Shown one piece after another: positions 17,302 to 26,220 of a stretch of DNA of 64,000 nt. Source of the DNA: Thalassobius sp. Cn5-15 (GTDB lineage: Bacteria > Pseudomonadota > Alphaproteobacteria > Rhodobacterales > Rhodobacteraceae); contig NZ_JAKRGF010000008.1 of the NCBI RefSeq assembly GCF_022347685.1, positions 1-64,000 of the forward strand, given 5' to 3'. The notes under the pieces are model-generated. The model was given only the letters and a program-made list of their open reading frames with translations, made no database searches and was not told the DNA's origin. Position 1 is the stretch's first letter; every line of letters begins with the position of its first letter. The translations under genes were made by a program, and so were the position numbers.

Positions 17302-18302
17302 CAGACCCTCTCGATGATTTTTTCGCCGAACAGACCCTGCGGGCGGAATACCAGAAAGACCAGCGCCAGCGCATAGGCAAACCAGTTTTCGGTTGCGCCG
17401 CCAACCAATGGGCCGATGATGAATTCAAACATCTTCTCACCCACACCGATAATCAGACCGCCCACGATCGCGCCGGGGATTGAGGTGAAGCCGCCCAACA
17501 TCAGAACCGGCAACGCCTTCAGCGCGATCAGCGACAGTGAGAACTGCACGCCCGATTTGGCGCCCCACATGATGCCCGCGACCAGTGCTACGAAACCCGC
17601 AACTGACCAAACCATCACCCAGATGAAGTTCAGCGAGATACCAACCGACAGCGCCGCCTGGTGATCGTCAGCAACAGCTCGCATGGCGCGGCCCTGTTTG
17701 GTGTACTGGCTGAACAGCACCAGTGCGGCCACCAGAATAATCGCGATACCAGTGGCCACGATGTCCAGCTTATCCAGGAAGAAGCCGTAGAAACGGTCGT
17801 TGCCAAAGCCCAGCCACTGGGTGTTTTCTTCGATCCAGAAGCTACCACCCTGCGGCAGGCCAACATCCAGTTTCTTGATGTCGCTGCCCCACATGATGTC
17901 ACCCATGCCTTCCATGAAATAGGCCAGACCGATGGTTGCCATGAACAGGATAATCGGTTCCTGCCCCACCAGATGACGGAACACGAAACGCTGCACACAC
18001 CAGGCAAGGCCGATCATCACAATCATCGTCAGAATGATCGCGAAGAAGGCGTTCACATGGAAGCCGAAGTGGTGAATTTCAGTGCCAAGAACCGCGTTGA
18101 TCAGGTGGGCAAACGGAATTTGCCCATCCATGATCCCCACCAGCGTAAGCGCTGCAAACAGCGCCATCACGCCCTGAGCGTAGTTGAAGATGCCGGAGGC
18201 CTTGTAGATCAAGACAAACCCCAGCGCGACGAGGGCATATAGAACGCCTGCCATCAGGCCGTTCAGGAATACCTCTGCCCCAAAGAGAAGCTGTTCAGGC
18301 AT
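17301..18302 (-). CDS. Branched-chain amino acid-type ABC permease (LivH type)
   Basis: This 333-residue permease has about eight to ten helices. It opens with the family N terminus FLNGLMAGVLYALVALGFVLIYKASGIFNYAQG and contains the cytoplasmic coupling segment TKQGRAMRAVADDHQAALSVGI. A hydrophilic insertion near 135-165 (DVGLPQGGSFWIEENTQW) is typical of the longer members. It forms a heterodimeric channel with the LivM-type subunit. The stop codon overlaps the start of the small membrane protein gene by one base. Confidence 0.93.
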   Translation of the reverse strand: MPEQLLFGAEVFLNGLMAGVLYALVALGFVLIYKASGIFNYAQGVMALFAALTLVGIMDGQIPFAHLINAVLGTEIHHFGFHVNAFFAIILTMIVMIGLAWCVQRFVFRHLVGQEPIILFMATIGLAYFMEGMGDIMWGSDIKKLDVGLPQGGSFWIEENTQWLGFGNDRFYGFFLDKLDIVATGIAIILVAALVLFSQYTKQGRAMRAVADDHQAALSVGISLNFIWVMVWSVAGFVALVAGIMWGAKSGVQFSLSLIALKALPVLMLGGFTSIPGAIVGGLIIGVGEKMFEFIIGPLVGGATENWFAYALALVFLVFRPQGLFGEKIIERV

Positions 18303-18345
18303 CAGTTACGCCCCCTTAACCAGATTAGTTTTGCGTGCGATCAGA

Positions 18346-19167
18346 TCAGTCATGGCTCACCCCCAGATAGGCGTCGATAACGTCCTGATTGTTGCGCACC
18401 TCATCGGGGGTGCCGTCCCCGATCTTTTTGCCGTAATCCATCACAACCACACGGTCGCTCAAGTCCATCACAACGCCCATATCATGTTCGATCAGAGCGA
18501 TGGTGGTGCCAAATTCGTCATTCACGTCGAGGATGAAGCGGCTCATGTCCTCTTTCTCTTCGACGTTCATGCCAGCCATTGGTTCATCCAGCAGCAACAG
18601 ATGCGGGGCCGCCGCCAAGGCGCGGGCCAGTTCCACACGCTTCTTCAAACCGTAGGGCAGACGTGCAACCGGCGTTTTGCGGATCGATTGGATTTCGAGG
18701 AAGTCGATAACTTTCTCCACGAACTCACGGTTTTCGACCTCTTCTTTTTCGGCCTTACCTTTCCAGATCGCCTGCTGGAACATGTTTGTTTTCATATAGT
18801 TGAGGCGGCCGGTCATCACGTTATCCAGCACAGACATGCCTTCAAACAGCGCGATATTCTGGAAGGTCCGTGCAATGCCCTGCTGGGCCACCTGGTAAGG
18901 TTTCATCGGCGGGCGCTTAGCGCCTTTGTACCACACCTCGCCCTCCTGCGGGACATAGAACCCAGAGATCACGTTCAACATCGAGGATTTGCCAGCACCG
19001 TTCGGGCCGATGATGGCGCGAATTTCGCCTTCCTTGATGTCAAAACTGATGTCGGTGATTGCCTTCACACCGCCAAAGCGCAGCGTGATGTTCTTCATCT
19101 CCATCAAGGTGCCGCCGATTTTGCGGCCATCCTCAGTGATGTAGCCTTCTTCCATCGTAACGCTCAT
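18346..19167 (-). CDS. Branched-chain amino acid-type ABC transporter ATP-binding protein (LivG type)
   Basis: The second ATPase of the importer has 273 residues. Walker A is AIIGPNGAGKSSM, Walker B is LLLLDEPMAGM, and the signature position reads LPYGLKKRVELARAL, the variant normal for LivG. A conserved switch histidine follows in TIALIEHDMGVVMDLSDRV. Its start overlaps the end of the acyl-CoA synthetase gene by four bases (ATGA type), so ligase and transporter genes are translated from one message. Confidence 0.93.
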   Translation of the reverse strand: MSVTMEEGYITEDGRKIGGTLMEMKNITLRFGGVKAITDISFDIKEGEIRAIIGPNGAGKSSMLNVISGFYVPQEGEVWYKGAKRPPMKPYQVAQQGIARTFQNIALFEGMSVLDNVMTGRLNYMKTNMFQQAIWKGKAEKEEVENREFVEKVIDFLEIQSIRKTPVARLPYGLKKRVELARALAAAPHLLLLDEPMAGMNVEEKEDMSRFILDVNDEFGTTIALIEHDMGVVMDLSDRVVVMDYGKKIGDGTPDEVRNNQDVIDAYLGVSHD

Positions 19168-21137
19168 TCTGCTGCCACCTTTGCACTGCTCACTGGAACA
19201 ACAGCGGCGTCCATCAGTGTCAGATGCGCACTGATCGACCCTTTGCGGCCGTCCTCATAGGTCACTTCGGTGGTGGTGTGGATGTCACTCTTCCCGTCAT
19301 AGAGACCGGCAATCAGATCATCGAACTTCTCTTCGACAATCCGACGGCGCACCTTGCGGGTACGAGTCATTTCGCCGTCATCCGCATCCAGTTCCTTGTG
19401 CAGAACAAGGAAGCGGTGGATCTGACAACCAGACAGCATCTCATCCTCTGCCACCGAACGGTTCACCTCTTCAACGTGCTCTTTGATGGTTTCCAGCACC
19501 TTTGGGTGACCCGCCAGTTCCTGATAAGAAGAATAGGCGATGTTGTTGCGTTCGGCCCAATTGCCAACCGCGGTCAGGTCAATGTTGATGAACGCCATGC
19601 AGCGGTCACGACCATTGCCGAACAACACGGCCTCCAGCACATTGGGGAAGAACTTCAGCTTGTTTTCCACGAACTTGGGCGCGAACATGCTGCCGTCGGC
19701 CATTTTGCCAACGTCCTTCGCACGGTCGATGATCCGCAGATGACCACTGTCTTTTTCCAAGAAACCCGCGTCTCCGGTGGCCACCCAACCATCGTCGGTT
19801 TTGGTGCCTTTGGTGCTTTCTTCGTTCTTGTAATAGTACTCGAATACACCGGGGCTGCGGTAATGCACTTCACCGTTGTCATCGATCTTAAGCTCAACAC
19901 CAGGTGAAGGCACACCAACGGTGTCCGCACGCACCTGCCCATCAGGCTGAGCGGTGATGAACACGGTCGCCTCTGTCTGACCGTAGAGCTGTTTCAGGTT
20001 GATCCCCAGAGAACGGTAGAACGAGAAGATCTCCGGCCCGATAGCCTCGCCCGCGGTGTAGCCAACACGTACCCGACTGAAGCCGAGAGTGTTTTTCAGC
20101 GGGCCGTAAACCAACAGATCGCCCAGCGCGTATTTCAGTCGATCGCCAAAGCTGACGGAGTTACCGTCCAGAATATCGCCGCCAACTTTTTTCGCGTGAT
20201 CCATAAAGTGGTGGAACATCTTGCGCTTCAGCGGGCCGGCATCCTCCATACGGATCATCACATTGGTCAACTCGGTTTCAAACACGCGCGGCGGAGCAAA
20301 GTAATAGGTCGGCCCGATTTCGCGCAAGTCCACTGTCAGAGTTTCCGCACTTTCAGGGCAGTTCACGCAGAACCCACACCAATAAGCCTGACCAACGGAG
20401 AAGATGAAATCACCCACCCATGCCATCGGCAGGTAGGCCAGGATTTCCTCGTCGGGACGCAGCTTATCAAACTCAGACGAGTTTTTCGCCGTCTCGATCA
20501 CGTTGCGGTTCGACAGAACCACACCTTTGGGTTTGCCGGTGGTGCCCGAAGTATAAAGCATGACACAAGTGGAATCGTAGGTCAGTTTCGACCGGCGACG
20601 TTCCAGTTCAGGCGTTAGCTCATCGCGGGCGGCAAAGCCCTGTTCCTGAATGTGGCTGAACTCGTGTAGCTGGGTATGATCGTATTTCCGCATGCCGCGC
20701 GGATCTAGGTAGATCATATGTTCAAACTGATGCAGGTCATCCTGAATTTCGATGACCTTATCAACCTGTTCCTGATCTTCGGCGATCACGAAACGGGCGC
20801 CGCAGTGATCCAGCACATAGGCCATCTCTTCGGCCGCCGCATCCTGATAGAGGGGCACCGGAATGGCCCCTACGGACTGCGCCGCGACCATCGACCAATA
20901 CATGTATGGGCGGTTGCGCCCGATAATGGCGATAAAATCGCCCTCATTCACACCAATGTTCAAAAGGCCCCGTGCGAGATTGTTGATCTCGCGTTGCGCT
21001 TGACGCCAGGTCCAGCTCTGCCAGATCCCGAACTCTTTCTCGCGATATGCGGGGCGATCCGCCATCTCTGTGGCGTTGCGATGCAACAGCGCCGGAATGG
21101 ACTGCAGTCCATCCGTCGCCTGTGACGACTGTGCCAA
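19164..21137 (-). CDS. Long-chain acyl-CoA synthetase-type AMP-forming ligase
   Basis: This 657-residue ANL-superfamily enzyme would activate a carboxylic acid to its CoA ester. Motifs are YTSGTTGKPKGVVLSNRN (P-loop), LYGQTEATVF, the hinge VATGDAGFLEKDSGHLRI followed by IDRAKD, and a C-terminal lid. I choose the TTG at 21137 because GGGAGGA stands six bases upstream and the encoded start (AQSSQATDGLQSIPALLHRN) looks like real coding sequence. An ATG 28 codons earlier lacks such a site. It is the first gene of the importer operon and overlaps the LivG-type gene by four bases. Substrate is likely a fatty or aromatic acid brought in by the transporter (inference). Confidence 0.9.
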   Translation of the reverse strand: MAQSSQATDGLQSIPALLHRNATEMADRPAYREKEFGIWQSWTWRQAQREINNLARGLLNIGVNEGDFIAIIGRNRPYMYWSMVAAQSVGAIPVPLYQDAAAEEMAYVLDHCGARFVIAEDQEQVDKVIEIQDDLHQFEHMIYLDPRGMRKYDHTQLHEFSHIQEQGFAARDELTPELERRRSKLTYDSTCVMLYTSGTTGKPKGVVLSNRNVIETAKNSSEFDKLRPDEEILAYLPMAWVGDFIFSVGQAYWCGFCVNCPESAETLTVDLREIGPTYYFAPPRVFETELTNVMIRMEDAGPLKRKMFHHFMDHAKKVGGDILDGNSVSFGDRLKYALGDLLVYGPLKNTLGFSRVRVGYTAGEAIGPEIFSFYRSLGINLKQLYGQTEATVFITAQPDGQVRADTVGVPSPGVELKIDDNGEVHYRSPGVFEYYYKNEESTKGTKTDDGWVATGDAGFLEKDSGHLRIIDRAKDVGKMADGSMFAPKFVENKLKFFPNVLEAVLFGNGRDRCMAFINIDLTAVGNWAERNNIAYSSYQELAGHPKVLETIKEHVEEVNRSVAEDEMLSGCQIHRFLVLHKELDADDGEMTRTRKVRRRIVEEKFDDLIAGLYDGKSDIHTTTEVTYEDGRKGSISAHLTLMDAAVVPVSSAKVAAE

Positions 21138-21336
21138 TTCTGTTCCTCCCAAATGCCCGTTTTCGTCGAGCGCGCGGCGTCCTCCCACCGCGAAATCCCT
21201 CAACCGAGGGTGCGCTGACAAGTTATGCCAGCAACTTTTTCCTGATCATTTCCAAATCCTAACAAATTGTAACAGCAACCACGCTGGTGCTTTCCACAAC
21301 CTCGCCAGAATGTTAGCCAAGAGACAGGAGGGCCGT

Positions 21337-23289
21337 GTGGCTTTGGGAAAAAATGACACAGCATCAATGACTAGCGCCGGGCTGAACCTGATTCAGCAAG
21401 GGCTGTCGATCTTTGATGATCAGCTAAAAATGGTGTTGTGCAATCAGCGTTTTCGCGAAATGTTCGACATACCGGAGGCCTACAGCCGACCTGGTGTCCA
21501 CTTTGAAGAGACGATTCGGTTTCTGGTGGAACGTGGTGAATACGGCGAGGTGGACAACGTCGAAGAGGCGATCACGTTCCGCGTCGATCAGGCCCGTGCC
21601 TTTACTCCGCACTATGTAGAACGCGAACGATCAAACGGGCGCTGGATCGCAGTGGAGGGGTCGCCCCTGCCCGAAGGCGGCTGGGTCGCCGTTTATACTG
21701 ACATCACCCGCACCAAGCGGCAGGAAGCACTGCTGCGCACAAGATCAGAGGCGCTGTCAGACAAGGTTCTGGGCTACGCTGAGGAGCTGGCCGCCACCAA
21801 CCGCCAATTGGAAGCAACGATTAACGCGCTGGAAGAGGCCCAGCGCCAACTGGCCGAGACAGAGGCGCGCACCCGCCAGACGACCGAAATGATCCCCGCC
21901 CACATTGCCCATGTGGACCGCAACAGACGCTATACGTTTTCCAACCGCAAACTGTCTAACGTAATGCCGGGGCGACCCTCGGACATCACCGGTCTGGATA
22001 TCCAAGAGGCATTGGGGGAAGAGATCTACAGCGAAATTGCCCCACATCTGGACAAAGCTTTTGCAGGCGAAGCATCGGTCTTTGAGTTTTTTATCGAAAG
22101 CAGTTCGCGTCGCATCCGCGTGTCCTTCACCCCGGCGGAGGATCTGGCGCAGGAACCAGACAGCACCGGCGTTGCGCAAGACCAGCACGGCGGGGTTTAT
22201 ATCCTGTCGATGGACATCACCCGCGAAGCACAGGCGCGCACCGCACTGCAACAAACGCGGCGGCGTGAATTGGCCGCACAACTGGCCAGCGGCATGGCGC
22301 ATGATTTTTCCAATCTGCTGACCATTATCCTTGGTAGCCAATCCAGACTGCAGCGTATGGAGCTGCCGGAACCAGCACAGAAACAGGTGACCGCCACGCT
22401 GTCCGCCGCCCATCGCGGTGGATCACTCCTCAACCGGATTGCTGACATCACCGGCGCGCGGGAATGGCATCCGGTGCCCGCCGATATTGCCCTGTTGCTG
22501 GATGATATGAAAATCCTCGCCACCCCTGCTCTGCCCGAGGGATTCACGCTGCACATTTCGAACCTGTTGCATGATAAAATGCTGATGCTGGACACCGGCA
22601 TGTTGCAAGACTCACTGCTGAACCTGATCCTCAACGCCCGCGATGCCTGCGGCACATCGGGCGAAATTTCCCTGACCGTCGCCCCGGTTCAGCACCTCTG
22701 GGCAGAGTTCATAGTCGAGGACACAGGCCCTGGTTTTTCTGACACCGCGTTAGAGCGTGCGATGGAGCCGTTTTATACCACCAAGGGCGGCGAGGGTTCG
22801 GGCCTTGGCCTGTCGATGGTCTATGATATGGCGAAACTGGCCGGTGGCCGGTTGCGTATCGCCAATGGCGAAAAGGGCGCCCGCATCACCCTGCGCCTGC
22901 CAATGCGCCGTGCCCCTGCCGCGCTAAAACCCGGGCTGGTTCTGCTGGTTGAGGACAGCAGCGACATCCGCGAAGTGCTGCGCCCGATGCTGACCGATAT
23001 GGGCAATACCGTCATCGAAGCGGCCTCTTATGACGAAGCACGCGCGCTCATTGACGGGGTGCCAGGGATTGCGCGGATACTATCAGACATCTCGCTGGTC
23101 GGGGAAAAGACCGGTCTTGACCTACGCGACAGTCTGGGGCCGGATGCGCCACCAATGCATATGATGACCTCGCGCCCGCCCGATGACCCGCTCTACCATA
23201 CGGCAGCGCAGGGTGGGCCAGTGCTACGCAAACCGTTTACGCAATCGCAACTCACTTCCTTCCTGCAACAGGACCCGAATATCCGATGA
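21337..23289 (+). CDS. Hybrid sensor histidine kinase with PAS domains and receiver
   Basis: About 650 residues, soluble. The GTG start at 21337 has AGGAGG five bases upstream; ATG 21367 is an alternative. Order: a PAS-7-like domain (QGLSIFDDQLKMVLCNQRF), a coiled coil near 120-190, a second PAS (HIAHVDRNRRYTFSN) and a dimerisation helix with phospho-acceptor His about 322 (MAHDFSNLL). The ATPase follows with NLILNARDAC and GGEGSGLGLS near 485, then a C-terminal receiver with likely phospho-Asp about 584 (ILSDISL) and Lys in LRKPF. No membrane segment is visible, so it senses a cytoplasmic cue. It overlaps the response regulator gene by four bases. Confidence 0.9.
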   Translation: MALGKNDTASMTSAGLNLIQQGLSIFDDQLKMVLCNQRFREMFDIPEAYSRPGVHFEETIRFLVERGEYGEVDNVEEAITFRVDQARAFTPHYVERERSNGRWIAVEGSPLPEGGWVAVYTDITRTKRQEALLRTRSEALSDKVLGYAEELAATNRQLEATINALEEAQRQLAETEARTRQTTEMIPAHIAHVDRNRRYTFSNRKLSNVMPGRPSDITGLDIQEALGEEIYSEIAPHLDKAFAGEASVFEFFIESSSRRIRVSFTPAEDLAQEPDSTGVAQDQHGGVYILSMDITREAQARTALQQTRRRELAAQLASGMAHDFSNLLTIILGSQSRLQRMELPEPAQKQVTATLSAAHRGGSLLNRIADITGAREWHPVPADIALLLDDMKILATPALPEGFTLHISNLLHDKMLMLDTGMLQDSLLNLILNARDACGTSGEISLTVAPVQHLWAEFIVEDTGPGFSDTALERAMEPFYTTKGGEGSGLGLSMVYDMAKLAGGRLRIANGEKGARITLRLPMRRAPAALKPGLVLLVEDSSDIREVLRPMLTDMGNTVIEAASYDEARALIDGVPGIARILSDISLVGEKTGLDLRDSLGPDAPPMHMMTSRPPDDPLYHTAAQGGPVLRKPFTQSQLTSFLQQDPNIR

Positions 23290-23999
23290 CCGCCGATCCC
23301 TCTGCACCTCTTGTCACCATTCTGGATGATGAACCCGCCATCCGCGCGATGCTGTCCGACGCGCTGGAAGAGGCAGGGTTTCGCACCATGTCCTTCGGAC
23401 GTGCAACCGAATTTGAGGCGGCGCTGCAGTCAGCGACGCCAGATGTCTGTCTCGTGGACCTGTCATTGCCGGATAAGGACGGGCTGACACTGGTGCATCG
23501 TCTGGCACTGGAGCAAGGTGCGACGGTGATCATCATTTCAGGGCGGGCGCAGGTGCAGGACCGGATCACCGGATTAGAACTGGGCGCAGATGACTACATT
23601 ATCAAACCCTTTGACCCGACAGAGGTGGTCGCCCGCGTCCGCGCCCGCCTACGCCGTGGCCAACCACAACCCCAATCTGCAAACACCGCGATATTCAACG
23701 GCTGGACCGCACATTTCGACAGTTACCTTCTGGAGGACGAAACTGGTGACCGGACCCCCATGTCACACGCCGAAGGTCAGGTGCTGCGGCTGTTTCTGGA
23801 ACGGCCAAAGCGACTGGTATCGCGGGCGGTGATGCAGGAAATCCTTGGCGGTGCGGCAGGCGAAAGCTTTGATCGCGCGATGGACGTGCGCATATCGCGC
23901 CTGCGCACCAAACTGAAGGAAGATCCGAAAAACCCACGCCTGATCAAGACGATCTACGGTGCGGGCTATATCTTCCTCGGCGATGTGAGCTGGCGCTAG
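23286..23999 (+). CDS. OmpR-family response regulator
   Basis: This 237-residue transcription factor pairs with the upstream hybrid kinase (ATGA overlap). The receiver begins LVTILDDEPAIRAML, with phospho-acceptor Asp in CLVDLSLPDKDGL and the conserved Lys in YIIKPFDPTEVVARVRARLRR. The C-terminal winged helix runs from about 140 and has LFLERPKRLVSRAVMQEI, then RISRLRTKLKEDPKNPRLIK and the closing IYGAGYIF typical of OmpR/PhoB DNA-binding domains. Targets are unknown. Confidence 0.93.
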   Translation: MTADPSAPLVTILDDEPAIRAMLSDALEEAGFRTMSFGRATEFEAALQSATPDVCLVDLSLPDKDGLTLVHRLALEQGATVIIISGRAQVQDRITGLELGADDYIIKPFDPTEVVARVRARLRRGQPQPQSANTAIFNGWTAHFDSYLLEDETGDRTPMSHAEGQVLRLFLERPKRLVSRAVMQEILGGAAGESFDRAMDVRISRLRTKLKEDPKNPRLIKTIYGAGYIFLGDVSWR

Positions 24000-24067
24000 G
24001 GTTTGCCGCAGCACGCGCTCCGTCACAAACACTTGCACGCTGCGAATCGCCTGCCTAGAATCAGGGC

Positions 24068-24307
24068 ATGACCAGCTGTCTGCTCTATCGCCCCTCTGAT
24101 CGAAACTTCCGGCCACGGTTTTACCGGGTTGAAATCGCAATGAACCTCTTCGAGGAGGTATCCGTCCTGCGAGAATGGGGCGTTTCGGGCAGCAAGGGCA
24201 CATCAAAGATCGACATCTTCGGCAACCTGCGCCACGCGTCAGAGGCCGCAGATAAGGCCCGCCGTTCCGCAATCCGGCGCGGCTACCTGCGCGCAGACAC
24301 CTCCTGA
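24068..24307 (+). CDS. WGR-domain protein
   Basis: This 79-residue protein is essentially one WGR domain. It has the start LLYRPSDRNFRPRFYRVEI, then the signature region LREWGVSGSKG (valine replaces the arginine of W-G-R) and a basic helical end with AADKARRSAIRRGY. WGR domains occur in PARPs and some bacterial proteins and are thought to bind nucleic acid. Here it stands alone, 68 bases after the response regulator gene. The ribosome site is weak (CAGGGC). Function unknown. Confidence 0.75.
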   Translation: MTSCLLYRPSDRNFRPRFYRVEIAMNLFEEVSVLREWGVSGSKGTSKIDIFGNLRHASEAADKARRSAIRRGYLRADTS

Positions 24308-24440
24308 TTCACCGCATCCGTACCGTAGTCCGCGCAATCCTCAGGTTTCGGCCCCGATTTTGCGGCAAACCCATTGCGTCATGGGTTCCCATTGCCTACC
24401 CACATGACGAACAGCGATGTGCAAATGCGATAGGGATCAT

Positions 24441-25100
24441 ATGTCCAACATCACACTCGTGCGTCACGGACAGGCCAACACCGGCGCCCGTGATGAGGCA
24501 AACTATGACTCGCTCAGCGATCTGGGGCAGCAGCAGGCCGCCTGGCTGGGCCAGCACATCCGTAACACCGGCGAACATTACGAACGGTTCTATAGCGGCA
24601 CCCTGACCCGCCACCGCCAAACCGCTGCTGGTATGGCCCTGTGCGAGGCTGAGGCGCTTATGCTCGACGAACGCCTCAACGAGATGGAGTTTTTCACCCT
24701 CGCCAATCTGCTGCAGCAGCAACAGAACGTCCCCATCCCGCAGGAGCGGGAGGAGTTTGTGACCTACTTGCCGATGCTGATGAACAAATGGCGCGCCAGT
24801 GAGATCGACAATCCGCCAGAGAGCTATCAAACCTTCCAGACCCGCACCCAATCGGTGATCGAAGAAATCTCTCAGGGGCGTGGCGCAGCCATTGTCGTGA
24901 CCTCCGGCGGGTTGATCGCAATGGCGCTGCGCGGGGTACTGGATCTGGACACTCAAGGGTTTTCCCGTCTGGCGCTGGCAATCATGAACAGTTCAATGCA
25001 CCGCCTGCATAGCGTTGGCGGCGATCTAATGATGACTCAGTTCAACACCGTGCCACATCTCGAGGATCGAGAGCGGCACCATGCACAAACGCACCTATAA
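24441..25100 (+). CDS. Histidine phosphatase family protein
   Basis: This 219-residue phosphoglycerate mutase-like protein begins MSNITLVRHGQANTGARDE, with the catalytic RHG motif at residues 8-10. A second histidine region follows later (IVVTSGGLIAMALRG, where many members have SHGG or HGG, so the second histidine is replaced by SGG). The start at 24441 is chosen because the RHG motif normally lies within ten residues of the N terminus; an upstream in-frame ATG at 24417 adds eight residues. It is 47 bases before the lysine-type saccharopine dehydrogenase gene. Substrate unknown. Confidence 0.85.
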   Translation: MSNITLVRHGQANTGARDEANYDSLSDLGQQQAAWLGQHIRNTGEHYERFYSGTLTRHRQTAAGMALCEAEALMLDERLNEMEFFTLANLLQQQQNVPIPQEREEFVTYLPMLMNKWRASEIDNPPESYQTFQTRTQSVIEEISQGRGAAIVVTSGGLIAMALRGVLDLDTQGFSRLALAIMNSSMHRLHSVGGDLMMTQFNTVPHLEDRERHHAQTHL

Positions 25101-25147
25101 CAACCGAAAACCAAGAAGCGCGAAACGCGCACAGGAGGGGTAAGCAC

Positions 25148-26203
25148 ATGACACATCTCTGGGTTCGCGCGGAACAGCGCCTGAACGAGGACCGCGTTGG
25201 CCTGACGCCCGCAGGCGTCAAGGCACTGATCGCGGCGGGCATCCGTGTAACGGTCGAAGACAGTAAAACCCGCGCCCTGCCGATTGACGGCTACATCGCG
25301 GCGGGGGCAGAAATTGCACCGGAAAACAGCTGGCCCGATGCCCCGCGAGATGCAATTATCTTTGGTCTCAAGGAACTGCCCGAAGATGGCACGCCGCTGC
25401 CACACAAACACATCATGTTTGGCCACGCCTACAAGGGCCAGCATTCTGGCAAGGCGCTCTTGGAACGGTTCAAGGCGGGCGGTGGCACGCTCTATGATCT
25501 GGAATATCTGGTCGATGAAACCGGCCGCCGCGTCGCAGCCTTCGGCTACTGGGCTGGCTACGCGGGCGCTGCTGTCACCCTGAAAACATGGGCTGCTCAG
25601 CAACGCGGCGAAACCTGCCCCGAGGTTGGTGTTTACAAGGACAAGGATACCCTAAACGCCGAATTGCTGGCGGAGGTAGAGGCGACGGGCAAACCCCGCC
25701 CCACCGCCATCGTCATCGGTGCGCTGGGTCGCGTCGGTACCGGCGCTGCCGACCTGTGTGAAGCAATGGGCATTGCCGTGACCAAATGGGACATGGCCGA
25801 AACCGCCAGCGGCGGCCCCTTTCCTGAAATTCTAGATCACGATCTGTTCCTGAATTGCATCTTTGCACGCCCCGGTACACCGGTCTTTGTCCCAGCGGAG
25901 GCACTGAATGCCGATCGCAAACTGACCGCGATCGGTGATGTCGCCTGTGACCCTGACAGTGATTACAACCCGATCCCCGTTTATGATCGCGCCACCACAT
26001 GGGCCCAACCAGCCCTACGCGTGGCCAACGATCCGGTGATGGATGTGATGGCGATTGATAACCTGCCCTCTATGCTGCCCGCAGAAAGTTCCGAAGATTA
26101 CGCCGCACAGCTGCTGCCGTCGCTGCTGACCCTTGGCGATCTGGACGCTGGCGTATGGGGCCGTGCCGACGCGACGTACCGTGAACACGTCGCTAAGGTC
26201 TGA
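25148..26203 (+). CDS. Saccharopine dehydrogenase, L-lysine-forming type (Lys1-like)
   Basis: This 351-residue enzyme belongs to the alanine-dehydrogenase-like family that interconverts saccharopine with lysine plus 2-oxoglutarate using NAD. It opens HLWVRAEQRLNEDRVGLTP, the pattern of Lys1/LKR proteins, and carries the substrate-binding HKHIMFGHAYKGQ, YDLEYLVDETGRRVAAFGYW and a nucleotide fold TAIVIGALGRVGTGAADLCE. AGGAGGGG precedes the ATG. The next gene, 17 bases on, encodes the partner enzyme of the saccharopine route. Confidence 0.9.
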   Translation: MTHLWVRAEQRLNEDRVGLTPAGVKALIAAGIRVTVEDSKTRALPIDGYIAAGAEIAPENSWPDAPRDAIIFGLKELPEDGTPLPHKHIMFGHAYKGQHSGKALLERFKAGGGTLYDLEYLVDETGRRVAAFGYWAGYAGAAVTLKTWAAQQRGETCPEVGVYKDKDTLNAELLAEVEATGKPRPTAIVIGALGRVGTGAADLCEAMGIAVTKWDMAETASGGPFPEILDHDLFLNCIFARPGTPVFVPAEALNADRKLTAIGDVACDPDSDYNPIPVYDRATTWAQPALRVANDPVMDVMAIDNLPSMLPAESSEDYAAQLLPSLLTLGDLDAGVWGRADATYREHVAKV

Positions 26204-26220
26204 AATTTAGGAGGAAGAAC

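Noticed and set aside
17054-17446. 130-codon minus-strand frame spanning the LivH/LivM junction
   Set aside because: Overlaps the end of the LivH-type gene and the whole small membrane protein gene out of frame. The 75-codon frame has coupled start and stop and clear membrane helices.
24366-24390. Small hairpin AACCCA...TGGGTT before the histidine phosphatase gene
   Set aside because: Six-base stem with an eight-base loop and no T-run; could be chance.
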